A stretch of DNA of 11,920 bases. It comes from Acidobacteriaceae bacterium. Lineage in GTDB: Bacteria > Acidobacteriota > Terriglobia > Terriglobales > Acidobacteriaceae. The stretch lies in NCBI GenBank assembly GCA_003166055.1, contig PMWR01000043.1, positions 1-11,920 on the forward strand, written 5' to 3'. Made by a program: the position numbers and the translations under genes. Each line of letters starts with the position of its first letter. The first letter of the stretch is position 1. Under the pieces are notes generated by a model. That model worked only from the letters and a program-made list of their open reading frames with translations, ran no database searches and was not told the DNA's origin. This document shows positions 1-5,460 of this stretch, in pieces.

Positions 1-935
1 GCCAGCGTCACAAGGTCAATGCCAGACTCCGCCGCCCGCGTGGCCCAGGTATGGCGAAGATCGTACAGCCGGAATGGGGCAACCTTGCTATCCCTCACCG
101 CGCGGTCATGGGCATTGTTCACCTTCGGAACGGGCCGCGCCGGATCTGTGTCGCACGGAAAGAGGAAGGGTGTCTCCAGCCCATCCACGCGGCGCACCAG
201 GACGTTTCGGGCCGCCGTGGTCAAGGGAACCCGCCGCCGCGCCGCCTTCGTCTTGCCGAAGGGATTGAAGATGAACCCGCCCGCCATATTCACGTTCTCC
301 GGTTGAATCCGGTAGACCTCTTCCGGCCGCATTCCGGTTTCCAGCATGAGCGTTGCCACATCGCGGAGCATCGGGGTTGCCGCGGCCAGATACCGCGCCT
401 GTTCATCGAAGCTGAGAACCCGCGTTTGCTCATTCTGCTCTGCAAGGAAACCAACCCGGCTCACAGGATTCCTCACCGAAATATCTGACTTGATTGCATG
501 GTTGAAGAGTGCCTTGAGACAGGCGAGTTCCCGGTTCACGGTCGCCGGCATGATGCGCCGGTTGGTCCGCTGCCCCTTGGCAACGGAGCGGGTTGCCTTG
601 AATTGCTCCACGGTCTCCGGCGTGATCTTGTCGATTGGTTGATCCCCGAAGTGTCGCAACAGGGCCGCGCTGCTCACCAGGTAGCGTCTGTGCGTAGCTG
701 GATGCCGCTCATGCTGCTGCTGAGACCACGCCAGGAACGCCCGCATAGCTGCCTTGAAGCCGGGAGCCTTCTTGCGCTCCGTAATGCCCACTTCGCCCTT
801 GCAAAGGGCGGTCTTGAAGGCCGCTTCGATCTGACGGGCCGTTCTGGGGTTCCCCTGTTTCGTGCTGCGTTGGATGTGCTCCCCGTTGAACAGAAAGTGA
901 TACCAGTAGACGCTGCCACGCTTGAAGATGCTCAT
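1..935 (-). CDS. Tyrosine recombinase/phage-type integrase, 3' end outside the window
   Basis: Reading leftward from ATG at 935, the frame stays open to base 1 (about 311 codons), so the C-terminus is missing. The N-terminus (MSIFKRGSVYWYHF) is the short beta-rich start common in these integrases. A SAM-like core-binding domain follows at about residues 65-165, and then the catalytic domain. Visible catalytic residues are Arg203 in TGMRPEEV, Lys228 in GKTK, and the YDLRHTWATR box with Tyr291 in the usual His position and Arg294. The second His/Trp box and the nucleophilic Tyr would lie beyond base 1. The enzyme should cut and rejoin DNA at att sites to integrate or excise an element. Its ATG overlaps the stop of the upstream zinc-finger gene (ATGA), so the two are probably translationally coupled. 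The family call is firm; element type and target site cannot be read from here. Confidence 0.93.
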   Translation of the reverse strand, partial: MSIFKRGSVYWYHFLFNGEHIQRSTKQGNPRTARQIEAAFKTALCKGEVGITERKKAPGFKAAMRAFLAWSQQQHERHPATHRRYLVSSAALLRHFGDQPIDKITPETVEQFKATRSVAKGQRTNRRIMPATVNRELACLKALFNHAIKSDISVRNPVSRVGFLAEQNEQTRVLSFDEQARYLAAATPMLRDVATLMLETGMRPEEVYRIQPENVNMAGGFIFNPFGKTKAARRRVPLTTAARNVLVRRVDGLETPFLFPCDTDPARPVPKVNNAHDRAVRDSKVAPFRLYDLRHTWATRAAESGIDLVTL

Positions 936-1690
936 TTGCTTTTCCCCTTTACCAATCGCCCTGCCGCTGGCAGGTTCTGCGCATCGAGTTTCCTTTGGAG
1001 CGGTCTGTAATTGTCTCTCATGTACTCCGCTCGCTTCTTCTTGAATTCAGGGTCGTGCGAGGCGAACCGCTTTCGGCAGGCCTCGTTGCAAAAACTCTGG
1101 TGGTCCTTGACGGCGTAGAACCATCGGGCACATTCTCGGCACCTCCGAAAACGTAGAATCCGCGCCGGCCCTTTGAGACCATCAATCTGCTCAAGCAGGA
1201 ATTGAACTGCGATGTTTTCCTTGATCTCCGCAGAGTCTGTGCGATTCCAGAGCATTCGGCTCCCGAGGGAAGTGTAGAGGCGATCCTCCACCGTTGGCCT
1301 CCACTGATAGCGGATGAGCAGAATCTGCAACTCGCGGAGCAAAGTGCGGTACTGTCGGTTGCGCTCTTCTAGCGCGTTATTTGTGAAGCGATACAGAGGC
1401 ATAGCGCAGTGAAACCCCTTTAGTGGTTGGTGGCGCCTCTCCGCCTCGTCGATCAACTCAGCGCCTTCGTCACGCAGGGCGCCTTTCCACCCGTCCCGAA
1501 GTGTCGAAACGCGGCATCCCTCGGCGGCCACTAGCAATTCGAGAATCCGCTCCACTCGTTGGGCCGCCGCGCTCTTAGGTGTCCGCTCTATCAGGTCGAA
1601 GACCATTTGCCGAGCATGAGGCGCGGAAGATTCCCTTCTCAATCGCTGGTCACTTACGGCTTTCTGTAACGTACGCGAAATTTCACCCAT
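932..1690 (-). CDS. CGNR-like zinc-finger protein encoded upstream of the integrase
   Basis: 252 aa from ATG at 1690. The C-terminal part has a four-Cys site: Cys184 and Cys187 (CRECARWF), then Cys201 and Cys205 (FCNEACRKRF), in a CxxC-x13-CxxxC arrangement followed by a basic tail. This resembles the CGNR zinc finger, where the last Cys is followed by a basic stretch, and it suggests DNA or RNA binding. The N-terminal 170 residues are mostly helical and charged, with no motif I recognise. The frame is open further upstream (to 2125), but that would run antisense through the HTH gene at 1769. ATG 1690 also sits right after a plausible promoter, so I chose it. The stop overlaps the integrase ATG by 4 bp, suggesting an accessory or regulatory factor for integration. 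Family placement is by motif only. Confidence 0.75.
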   Translation of the reverse strand: MGEISRTLQKAVSDQRLRRESSAPHARQMVFDLIERTPKSAAAQRVERILELLVAAEGCRVSTLRDGWKGALRDEGAELIDEAERRHQPLKGFHCAMPLYRFTNNALEERNRQYRTLLRELQILLIRYQWRPTVEDRLYTSLGSRMLWNRTDSAEIKENIAVQFLLEQIDGLKGPARILRFRRCRECARWFYAVKDHQSFCNEACRKRFASHDPEFKKKRAEYMRDNYRPLQRKLDAQNLPAAGRLVKGKSK

Positions 1691-1692
1691 AC

Positions 1693-1728
1693 GGGTATTA
1701 CAATACACTTGGCCTGCGTTGCTTGCAA
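1693..1728 (-). promoter_or_regulatory. Candidate promoter of the zinc-finger/integrase operon with palindromic operator
   Basis: On the minus strand a TTGCAA element (1728-1723) and a TATTGT element (1705-1700) are separated by 17 nt. That places a transcription start within a few bases of ATG 1690, and no Shine-Dalgarno sequence precedes that ATG, so the message may be leaderless. The -10 region lies inside a 12-bp palindrome, gtattacaatac (1695-1706), a plausible operator. The matches to consensus are moderate, about 4 of 6 for each element. Confidence 0.4.
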
Positions 1729-1768
1729 TGAGAGACTTTGCGTGGAACTTGGATAGGAGGCTATCCCC

Positions 1769-1981
1769 ATGCAGAACTTGATGAGTGTTGAGCAGGCCGC
1801 CGAGCGTTTGGGCGGCATCAGTAAATGGACAGTCCACGCTTGGTTGTCGAAAGGTAAGTTGCGCCGGACGAAGGTCGGCAGCCGGACAATGATCCGCGAA
1901 AGTGATCTGCAAGCCTTCATTGCCGGGTGCAACCCCGAATTGGCGGCACAGAGCCGTGAGGCATCTTCGGAGGCGTCTTGA
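1769..1981 (+). CDS. Excisionase-like helix-turn-helix protein (HTH_17/MerR-type)
   Basis: 70 aa. Residues about 5-53 form the small winged-helix DNA-binding fold of excisionases: SVEQAAERLG, then SKWTVHAWLSKGKL and TMIRESDLQAFI. The pattern is typical of HTH_17 proteins that bind near att sites or regulate element genes. A strong Shine-Dalgarno AGGAGG (1755-1760) lies 8 nt before ATG 1769, which fixes the start. The gene diverges from the zinc-finger/integrase operon with a 78-bp gap and overlaps the next gene by 4 bp (TTGA). It probably acts as recombination directionality factor or regulator for the neighbouring integrase; that role is inferred from family and position. Confidence 0.85.
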   Translation: MQNLMSVEQAAERLGGISKWTVHAWLSKGKLRRTKVGSRTMIRESDLQAFIAGCNPELAAQSREASSEAS

Positions 1982-2478
1982 GCCGGGGCGCGGTGAAGCG
2001 CAACGGCGCAGAAAGCAGGGAGCGGCCCGCTCTTCATCTAGTGCGTGAGAATGAGCCGGCAGTCGAATGGGCGGACTATCCTCGTCTTGAACCAGGAGAT
2101 TACCCGGCCTACTGCAAACGGGCAAAGTGGTACTGGGACCCAGGCTTCAATCGTTGGACCTGCATCCTGCTGTTTGACGCGCTGGCCGAGGGCGGGCAAC
2201 GTTCGCTTGGAACCATCCCAATGTGGTTCAACGGTGGGGCCGGGGAAAGGCCCAAGGCTGGCAGGCGCACACACTATCTACCGGCATGGGTAAAGGCCAA
2301 TGGAGCCCCGCCTGCTCGCAGGGATCGTCTTTCTCCATCGATCTTCGTCGGGCGCATGGCGCGGGTCAGAATCGGCGATACAAAGGGGCCGCATCCCTAC
2401 TCGGTTGTGCGGCGGATTCTCGAATGGTCCACGGGTACACCAGTCAATCCGTCACACAGTCAAGGAAGGCATCCGTGA
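1978..2478 (+). CDS. Conserved mobile-element protein of unknown function
   Basis: 166 aa from a TTG start that overlaps the previous stop (TTGA at 1978-1981); a GTG at 1993 in the same frame is the alternative start. The protein is soluble and rich in aromatic residues. The core runs from YPAYCKRAKWYWDPGFNRW (about residues 34-60) through an IPMWFNGGAGERPKAG stretch to LPAWVKANGAPPARRDRLS and IFVGRMARVRIGD, ending in YSVVRRILEW. The pattern reminds me of short proteins in integrative elements and phages that sit beside replication or integration genes, but I cannot name a family or activity. It overlaps the genes on both sides by 4 bp, so it belongs to the same transcript as the HTH gene. 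Confidence 0.7.
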   Translation: MSRGAVKRNGAESRERPALHLVRENEPAVEWADYPRLEPGDYPAYCKRAKWYWDPGFNRWTCILLFDALAEGGQRSLGTIPMWFNGGAGERPKAGRRTHYLPAWVKANGAPPARRDRLSPSIFVGRMARVRIGDTKGPHPYSVVRRILEWSTGTPVNPSHSQGRHP

Positions 2479-2741
2479 ATCGCAGCGCAATCAATACCTT
2501 GGGATACCCCTTTGTCAACGAAGGAACCAAGTTGAACGCGGCCGATAAGGTGTACGGCCGAGGGTTCGGCCCTTCGCCGGGGTCGAGGTGTAGCACAGTA
2601 GCACACACCCAATCGCACACCAAGGGCGGGCGGCGCTCCAACGCTGCCCGCAAAGGCATCCCCACGAATCCGAGCACGAACGCAAGACCGGGAGCGCTCG
2701 GAAAACAGCCGGCAAGGCGAAGTCAACAATTCATTGATTAG
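2475..2741 (+). CDS. Possible small GTG-start gene, unknown product
   Basis: This frame starts at GTG 2475, overlapping the previous stop (GTGA), and runs 88 codons to TAG 2739-2741. A clear Shine-Dalgarno-like AAGGAAGG (2462-2469) lies 5 nt upstream. Translational coupling of this kind runs through the two preceding genes, which is the main reason to believe it. The product would be basic and rich in Ser, Asn, Gly and Arg (for example HTKGGRRSNAARKG), with no motif I know and a largely disordered look. Its end overlaps the converging gene at 2731 by 11 bp. It may instead be non-coding sequence at the end of the element. Confidence 0.35.
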   Translation: MNRSAINTLGYPFVNEGTKLNAADKVYGRGFGPSPGSRCSTVAHTQSHTKGGRRSNAARKGIPTNPSTNARPGALGKQPARRSQQFID

Positions 2742-3495
2742 GTAGTCTGGATTCGGCTGGCGGTTCATTCAGGCCGATTGGTTTTGCCGCGTAGAGAACT
2801 CCATGCGCGAGAAAGTAGTCGGGGTCTGAGCTATCGGATTGCATGGAAATCTTCTCAACGCTGCTGATTTTCACCGCGAACACGAACATCTCAGAAGCAC
2901 GATCTTTTTGACCAAGGATCGCATTTGTGATCTCGGGCGGGGACGACAACGAAAGGCGTAGGGCTGGTGAGAGGTTGGCTCTCGTCTCGGCCCAGATCGA
3001 TATGATCGAGTTTTCCGATTGTCCGGCTTTGCTCACGTCACCCACGATTCCAAAAAACACGAGCGGACGGTCGAGTATGAGGGCCTTTTCAAGTTCGATG
3101 GTGTAAAGTGTTCGGCTGCTATCGCCTGGAGAGGTAAGCGAATCTTCCCAATGATCGTCGGCGTGCCAGGTATTCACCATGTCAGCCACCACGGACTTGG
3201 CATATTCTTCTTTGGCCGTCGCTGCTTCCGCCTCGCGCAGCTTAACCTCATGTGCATGGTGGAACCAAAGAGCAATCCCCGCGGCGGCAGCCCCGAGTAA
3301 AAGAAATCCGAGAATGAAGCCTCCGACAGTGTTCGGTTTAGAGCCGTTTGATTCCTCCCGAAATTCGGCTGTCTGCATCACTTCCTCAGCCGATGGTTCT
3401 TGCTGACGCGCTTCGGCAATCTCGTCCATGGACTTGCCAGAGAGCGCGGCGGCCGCAGCGGCGAGATTGGCGGACTCGCGAATGCGAGGTTTCAC
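2731..3495 (-). CDS. Single-pass membrane protein of unknown function
   Basis: 254 aa from ATG 3495. Residues 1-55 are hydrophilic and Ala/Glu-rich. Residues about 57-78 (TVGGFILGFLLLGAAAAGIALW) form one strong transmembrane helix. A charged helical stretch follows (about 80-108), then a globular C-terminal domain with alternating beta-strand-like segments such as LVFFGIVGDV and MFVFAVKISSV. There is no signal-peptidase site, so the N-terminus is probably cytoplasmic and the C-terminal domain periplasmic. The start overlaps the stop of the upstream gene by 4 bp (ATGA), making it the last gene of a three-gene leftward operon. It converges with the possible gene ending at 2741. I do not recognise the family. 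Confidence 0.75.
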   Translation of the reverse strand: MKPRIRESANLAAAAAALSGKSMDEIAEARQQEPSAEEVMQTAEFREESNGSKPNTVGGFILGFLLLGAAAAGIALWFHHAHEVKLREAEAATAKEEYAKSVVADMVNTWHADDHWEDSLTSPGDSSRTLYTIELEKALILDRPLVFFGIVGDVSKAGQSENSIISIWAETRANLSPALRLSLSSPPEITNAILGQKDRASEMFVFAVKISSVEKISMQSDSSDPDYFLAHGVLYAAKPIGLNEPPAESRLPNQ

Positions 3496-3875
3496 TTCGT
3501 CACCCCCATCAGTGCACGTTTTAGATCCCGGCTTCGCCAGTTCCGAATGCGCGTAGGCATCTCCAAAGCTGGGAAAAGAAGGAACAGTAGAGCCAGGGTA
3601 ACGAGCCCTACGACGGACTCATAAAGCATAAATTGATAGTCGACCCCTGCCGCCACGTTCGGGACCAAGAAGCTCTGCTGATCGCGTTCTGACCACTCCC
3701 AATGGGACGGAATGGAAAACCACCAGCGATGCCCCAAACTGTGAGAGACGGTTGCGACGTGATCGCCGACTTCGTCGGAGATAAAGGCCCTGCCCGACTC
3801 CGCTCACGGAGGGAAGAGCAGCAGCCAAAGACAGAATGACAGAGAAAGAATGCCGTACCATCGAGCCATTTTCAT
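3492..3875 (-). pseudogene. Small two-segment membrane protein interrupted by an in-frame TGA
   Basis: From ATG 3875 the frame reads MKMARWYGILSLSFCLWLLL-F-P-P, a transmembrane or signal-like helix, then a TGA at 3806-3804 (codon 24). It continues in the same frame for 104 codons to the stop at 3492. The downstream part includes WWFSIPSHWEW and a second membrane helix (ESVVGLVTLALLFLLFPAL). GAGGAGGGG lies at 3888-3896, about 13 nt before ATG 3875, while the part after the TGA has no ATG before its membrane helix; the only early start there is a TTG at 3737. The intact gene would encode about 127 aa. CGA to TGA is a single transition. It overlaps the 254-aa gene by 4 bp, and the upstream gene ends 25 bp before it. 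A sequencing error, a true pseudogene or reinitiation are all possible. Confidence 0.6.
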
Positions 3876-3900
3876 GTCTGCTGCTTCGCCCCTCCTCTGA

Positions 3901-4845
3901 TCAGTCCTGCCGAGGATGAATCAAGTAAGCCCACATTGCTTCCCGCGCCTGATCCGGGTTGTGTCCCTTCTCCTGGTACTGATGCAGGAGCTTTACGCAG
4001 TCCAGTGCGGTTGCCTTGATTGCTTTCTCTAGCCGGTTTTCCTTCCGGAGTTCCCTCACGAAAGCTTTCCGATGCTGGAGCCAATGGCTCTCAATCTCGG
4101 CTTCCAGAATCGGCAACCGGGCGTCCTCCTCAGGCTTCACTGAAACCTTCAGGTCCTCGTTCTCACTTCTTGTGGGCTCAGCATTCGTCATAGCTCCTGC
4201 CGGGCCTCGGCATTCCAGAAAGACAGCCTCTCCCGCGGACCAATCCTCCGGACTGATCGGAAGCTTCTGGTTCATTCGGTCAAAGGTAACGCCGTCGGTG
4301 TGCATCCAAACTGCCGCTTGCATCGCGGGAACCGTTAGCGATGCACCCAGTTGGGCAATTCGTTCCAGCGCCGGATCCGGCCGCTCCAATCGGAACCTGG
4401 TGTCCTGGGATGGGTTCTCCTTCTCAAACTCCATGCAATATGCAGCCAACACGTAAACGACTGAATCGCTGTCTGTGAGAACGATTCGGGTCCCAGGTCG
4501 ATATCTACTTCCGTCATGAAGAATTCCGCGCACGCCGGCAATCATCATGTTCTGCACACTTGCATCGTTGCTCAGCAAAACAGAGCCAGCGGGGAGGCTC
4601 GTCCTCAGCGGCTCTGCGCCTGCCTGCGCGTCCTTCGCTAGCTCTGCTAGAACCGAATCGCCACTGCTCCCACCATTCCCCTTAAACTCTGCGGTAACCC
4701 TGTTTGAGGCGATAGCATTCTGAAGCGTAGGAAAAGCAACAGCTGAGGAAGACGCAGGCTCGGGCTGCAGCGTGGTCGGTTCTTCGCGCTTCCGGGCAAG
4801 CTCTTGCTCCTCCGGGGAAAGGTGTCGGACGATTTCGGAGTTCAT
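3901..4845 (-). CDS. Hypothetical soluble protein, first gene of the leftward operon
   Basis: 314 aa from ATG 4845, with no signal peptide or membrane segment. Residues 1-85 are low-complexity and charged. A compact domain at about 85-215 contains SVQNMMIAGVRGILHDG, VVYVLAAYCMEF (Cys137) and MQAAVWMHTDG (Gln176). The C-terminal 80 residues are strongly charged and helical (HRKAFVRELRKENRLEKAI), ending in EAMWAYLIHPRQD. The Tyr-Cys and Met-Gln-x-Ala-Val-Trp pieces recall the Cys and Gln blocks of thioester domains, but the 39-residue spacing is shorter than in the ones I know and the protein lacks an export signal, so this is only a hint. It is followed after 25 bp by the small membrane gene. 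It diverges from the XRE regulator across 157 bp. I cannot assign a function. Confidence 0.7.
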   Translation of the reverse strand: MNSEIVRHLSPEEQELARKREEPTTLQPEPASSSAVAFPTLQNAIASNRVTAEFKGNGGSSGDSVLAELAKDAQAGAEPLRTSLPAGSVLLSNDASVQNMMIAGVRGILHDGSRYRPGTRIVLTDSDSVVYVLAAYCMEFEKENPSQDTRFRLERPDPALERIAQLGASLTVPAMQAAVWMHTDGVTFDRMNQKLPISPEDWSAGEAVFLECRGPAGAMTNAEPTRSENEDLKVSVKPEEDARLPILEAEIESHWLQHRKAFVRELRKENRLEKAIKATALDCVKLLHQYQEKGHNPDQAREAMWAYLIHPRQD

Positions 4846-4952
4846 CTGGGGCTTCTCTGGCGTGCAGGCGGTCCACGGACATCTTCGAGCGGAACGCCAC
4901 GAGCTACAGACCGGGTCCGTGGGCGATCCACTCGCACATCAGTCTACATCAA

Positions 4953-4977
4953 TGTGACTCATTGGGTGTGTACTCAT
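4953..4977. promoter_or_regulatory. Imperfect tandem repeat in the divergent intergenic region
   Basis: TGTGACTCAT (4953-4962) and TGTGTACTCAT (4967-4977) lie head to tail about 14 bp apart, between the divergent genes at 4845 and 5003. Paired repeats of this size upstream of a small XRE regulator are typical operator architecture, and the ACT core recalls the boxes bound by restriction-modification controller proteins. I saw no convincing -35/-10 pair here, so the function is inferred from position only. Confidence 0.3.
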
Positions 4978-5002
4978 CGTCTGACCGCCACGATCATTCC
5001 AG

Positions 5003-5221
5003 ATGATGCCCGTCAATATCCGGATCCGGTTCGGTCGCGCTATTCGCCGCATACGCGAGGCTCAGGGGATCAATCAGGAAGAGGCGGCGGAGCGCTGCGG
5101 GCTCCACAGGACTTACTACAGCGGAATCGAGCGCGGCGTGCGGAATGTCTCGCTCGTGAACATCGAAAAAGTGTCCAAAGGTTTGAAGACGAGTCTTCCG
5201 GACCTGTTTGGTCGCCTTTAG
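5003..5221 (+). CDS. XRE/Cro-C1-type transcriptional regulator
   Basis: 72 aa, almost entirely one helix-turn-helix domain (about residues 8-64). Helix 1 is FGRAIRRIREAQG, helix 2 QEEAAERCG, recognition helix HRTYYSGIERGV, then NVSLVNIEKVSKGLKTSLPDLF. The small size and the YYSGIERG-type recognition segment match stand-alone regulators such as controller proteins of restriction-modification and other defence loci. The start is ATG 5003 or the adjacent ATG 5006; neither has a good Shine-Dalgarno sequence. The gene points toward the defence-like operon that begins 239 bp downstream and diverges from the gene at 4845, so it could control either or both. Direct repeats just upstream and an inverted repeat downstream (5280-5308) are candidate binding sites. 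Confidence 0.9.
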   Translation: MMPVNIRIRFGRAIRRIREAQGINQEEAAERCGLHRTYYSGIERGVRNVSLVNIEKVSKGLKTSLPDLFGRL

Positions 5222-5227
5222 GGCAAA

Positions 5228-5249
5228 CTGGCGGCTTATTGCCCGCCAG
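5228..5249. terminator. Hairpin just after the XRE gene, weak terminator candidate
   Basis: CTGGCGG (5228-5234) and CCGCCAG (5243-5249) form a perfect 7-bp GC-rich stem with an 8-nt loop, 6 bp after the XRE stop. The position suits a terminator, but no T-run follows on either strand, so efficient intrinsic termination is doubtful. It could be an attenuator or an mRNA-stabilising structure. Confidence 0.3.
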
Positions 5250-5279
5250 AACACCCTCCCCCTGCCGAATCGGGCTCTG

Positions 5280-5308
5280 CATAAAATCATAAGAATCGCT
5301 CTTTTATG
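5280..5308. repeat. AT-rich inverted repeat upstream of the DUF262 operon
   Basis: CATAAAA (5280-5286) and TTTTATG (5302-5308) are perfect 7-bp arms around a 15-bp centre, in the 239-bp gap (5222-5460) between the regulator and the three-gene operon. It is the only AT-rich patch in that gap and could combine a promoter -10 element with an operator for the XRE protein. I could not fit a matching -35 box with normal spacing. Confidence 0.3.
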
Positions 5309-5314
5309 AAATGA

Positions 5315-5332
5315 CGCTCCTGCCCGGGAGCG
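5315..5332. repeat. Short GC hairpin in the operon leader
   Basis: CGCTCC (5315-5320) and GGAGCG (5327-5332) form a 6-bp stem with a 6-nt loop, 7 bp after the AT-rich inverted repeat. There is no T-run, so it is not a clear terminator. Together with the flanking repeats it makes 5222-5340 unusually rich in symmetry. The rest of the gap (5341-5452) shows no gene that I can support. Confidence 0.25.
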
Positions 5333-5460
5333 CGTTCCTGTGACAAGTAGTACGAAGGGGGGAAATCCTGTTAGGATTGGCCTTGATTTCATGGATCGTG
5401 TCACTGTTGATTCAGTTTTGAAGGTCTGGACGGTCCATACCAGAAACTGGAGAGCCGCGA

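Noticed and set aside
1691..2125. N-terminal extension of the zinc-finger gene to a start at 2125 (397 codons open)
   Set aside because: It would run antisense through the well-supported HTH gene, and the added residues look like low-complexity antisense translation; ATG 1690 follows a plausible promoter.
2223..2474. Upstream part of the long plus-strand frame ending at 2741
   Set aside because: It overlaps the better-supported 166-aa gene in another frame; only the part after GTG 2475 has a ribosome-binding site and coupling.
4804..5292. 162-codon plus-strand frame spanning the divergent gap and the XRE gene
   Set aside because: Arg/Ser-rich shadow frame of the XRE gene with no motif or ribosome-binding site.
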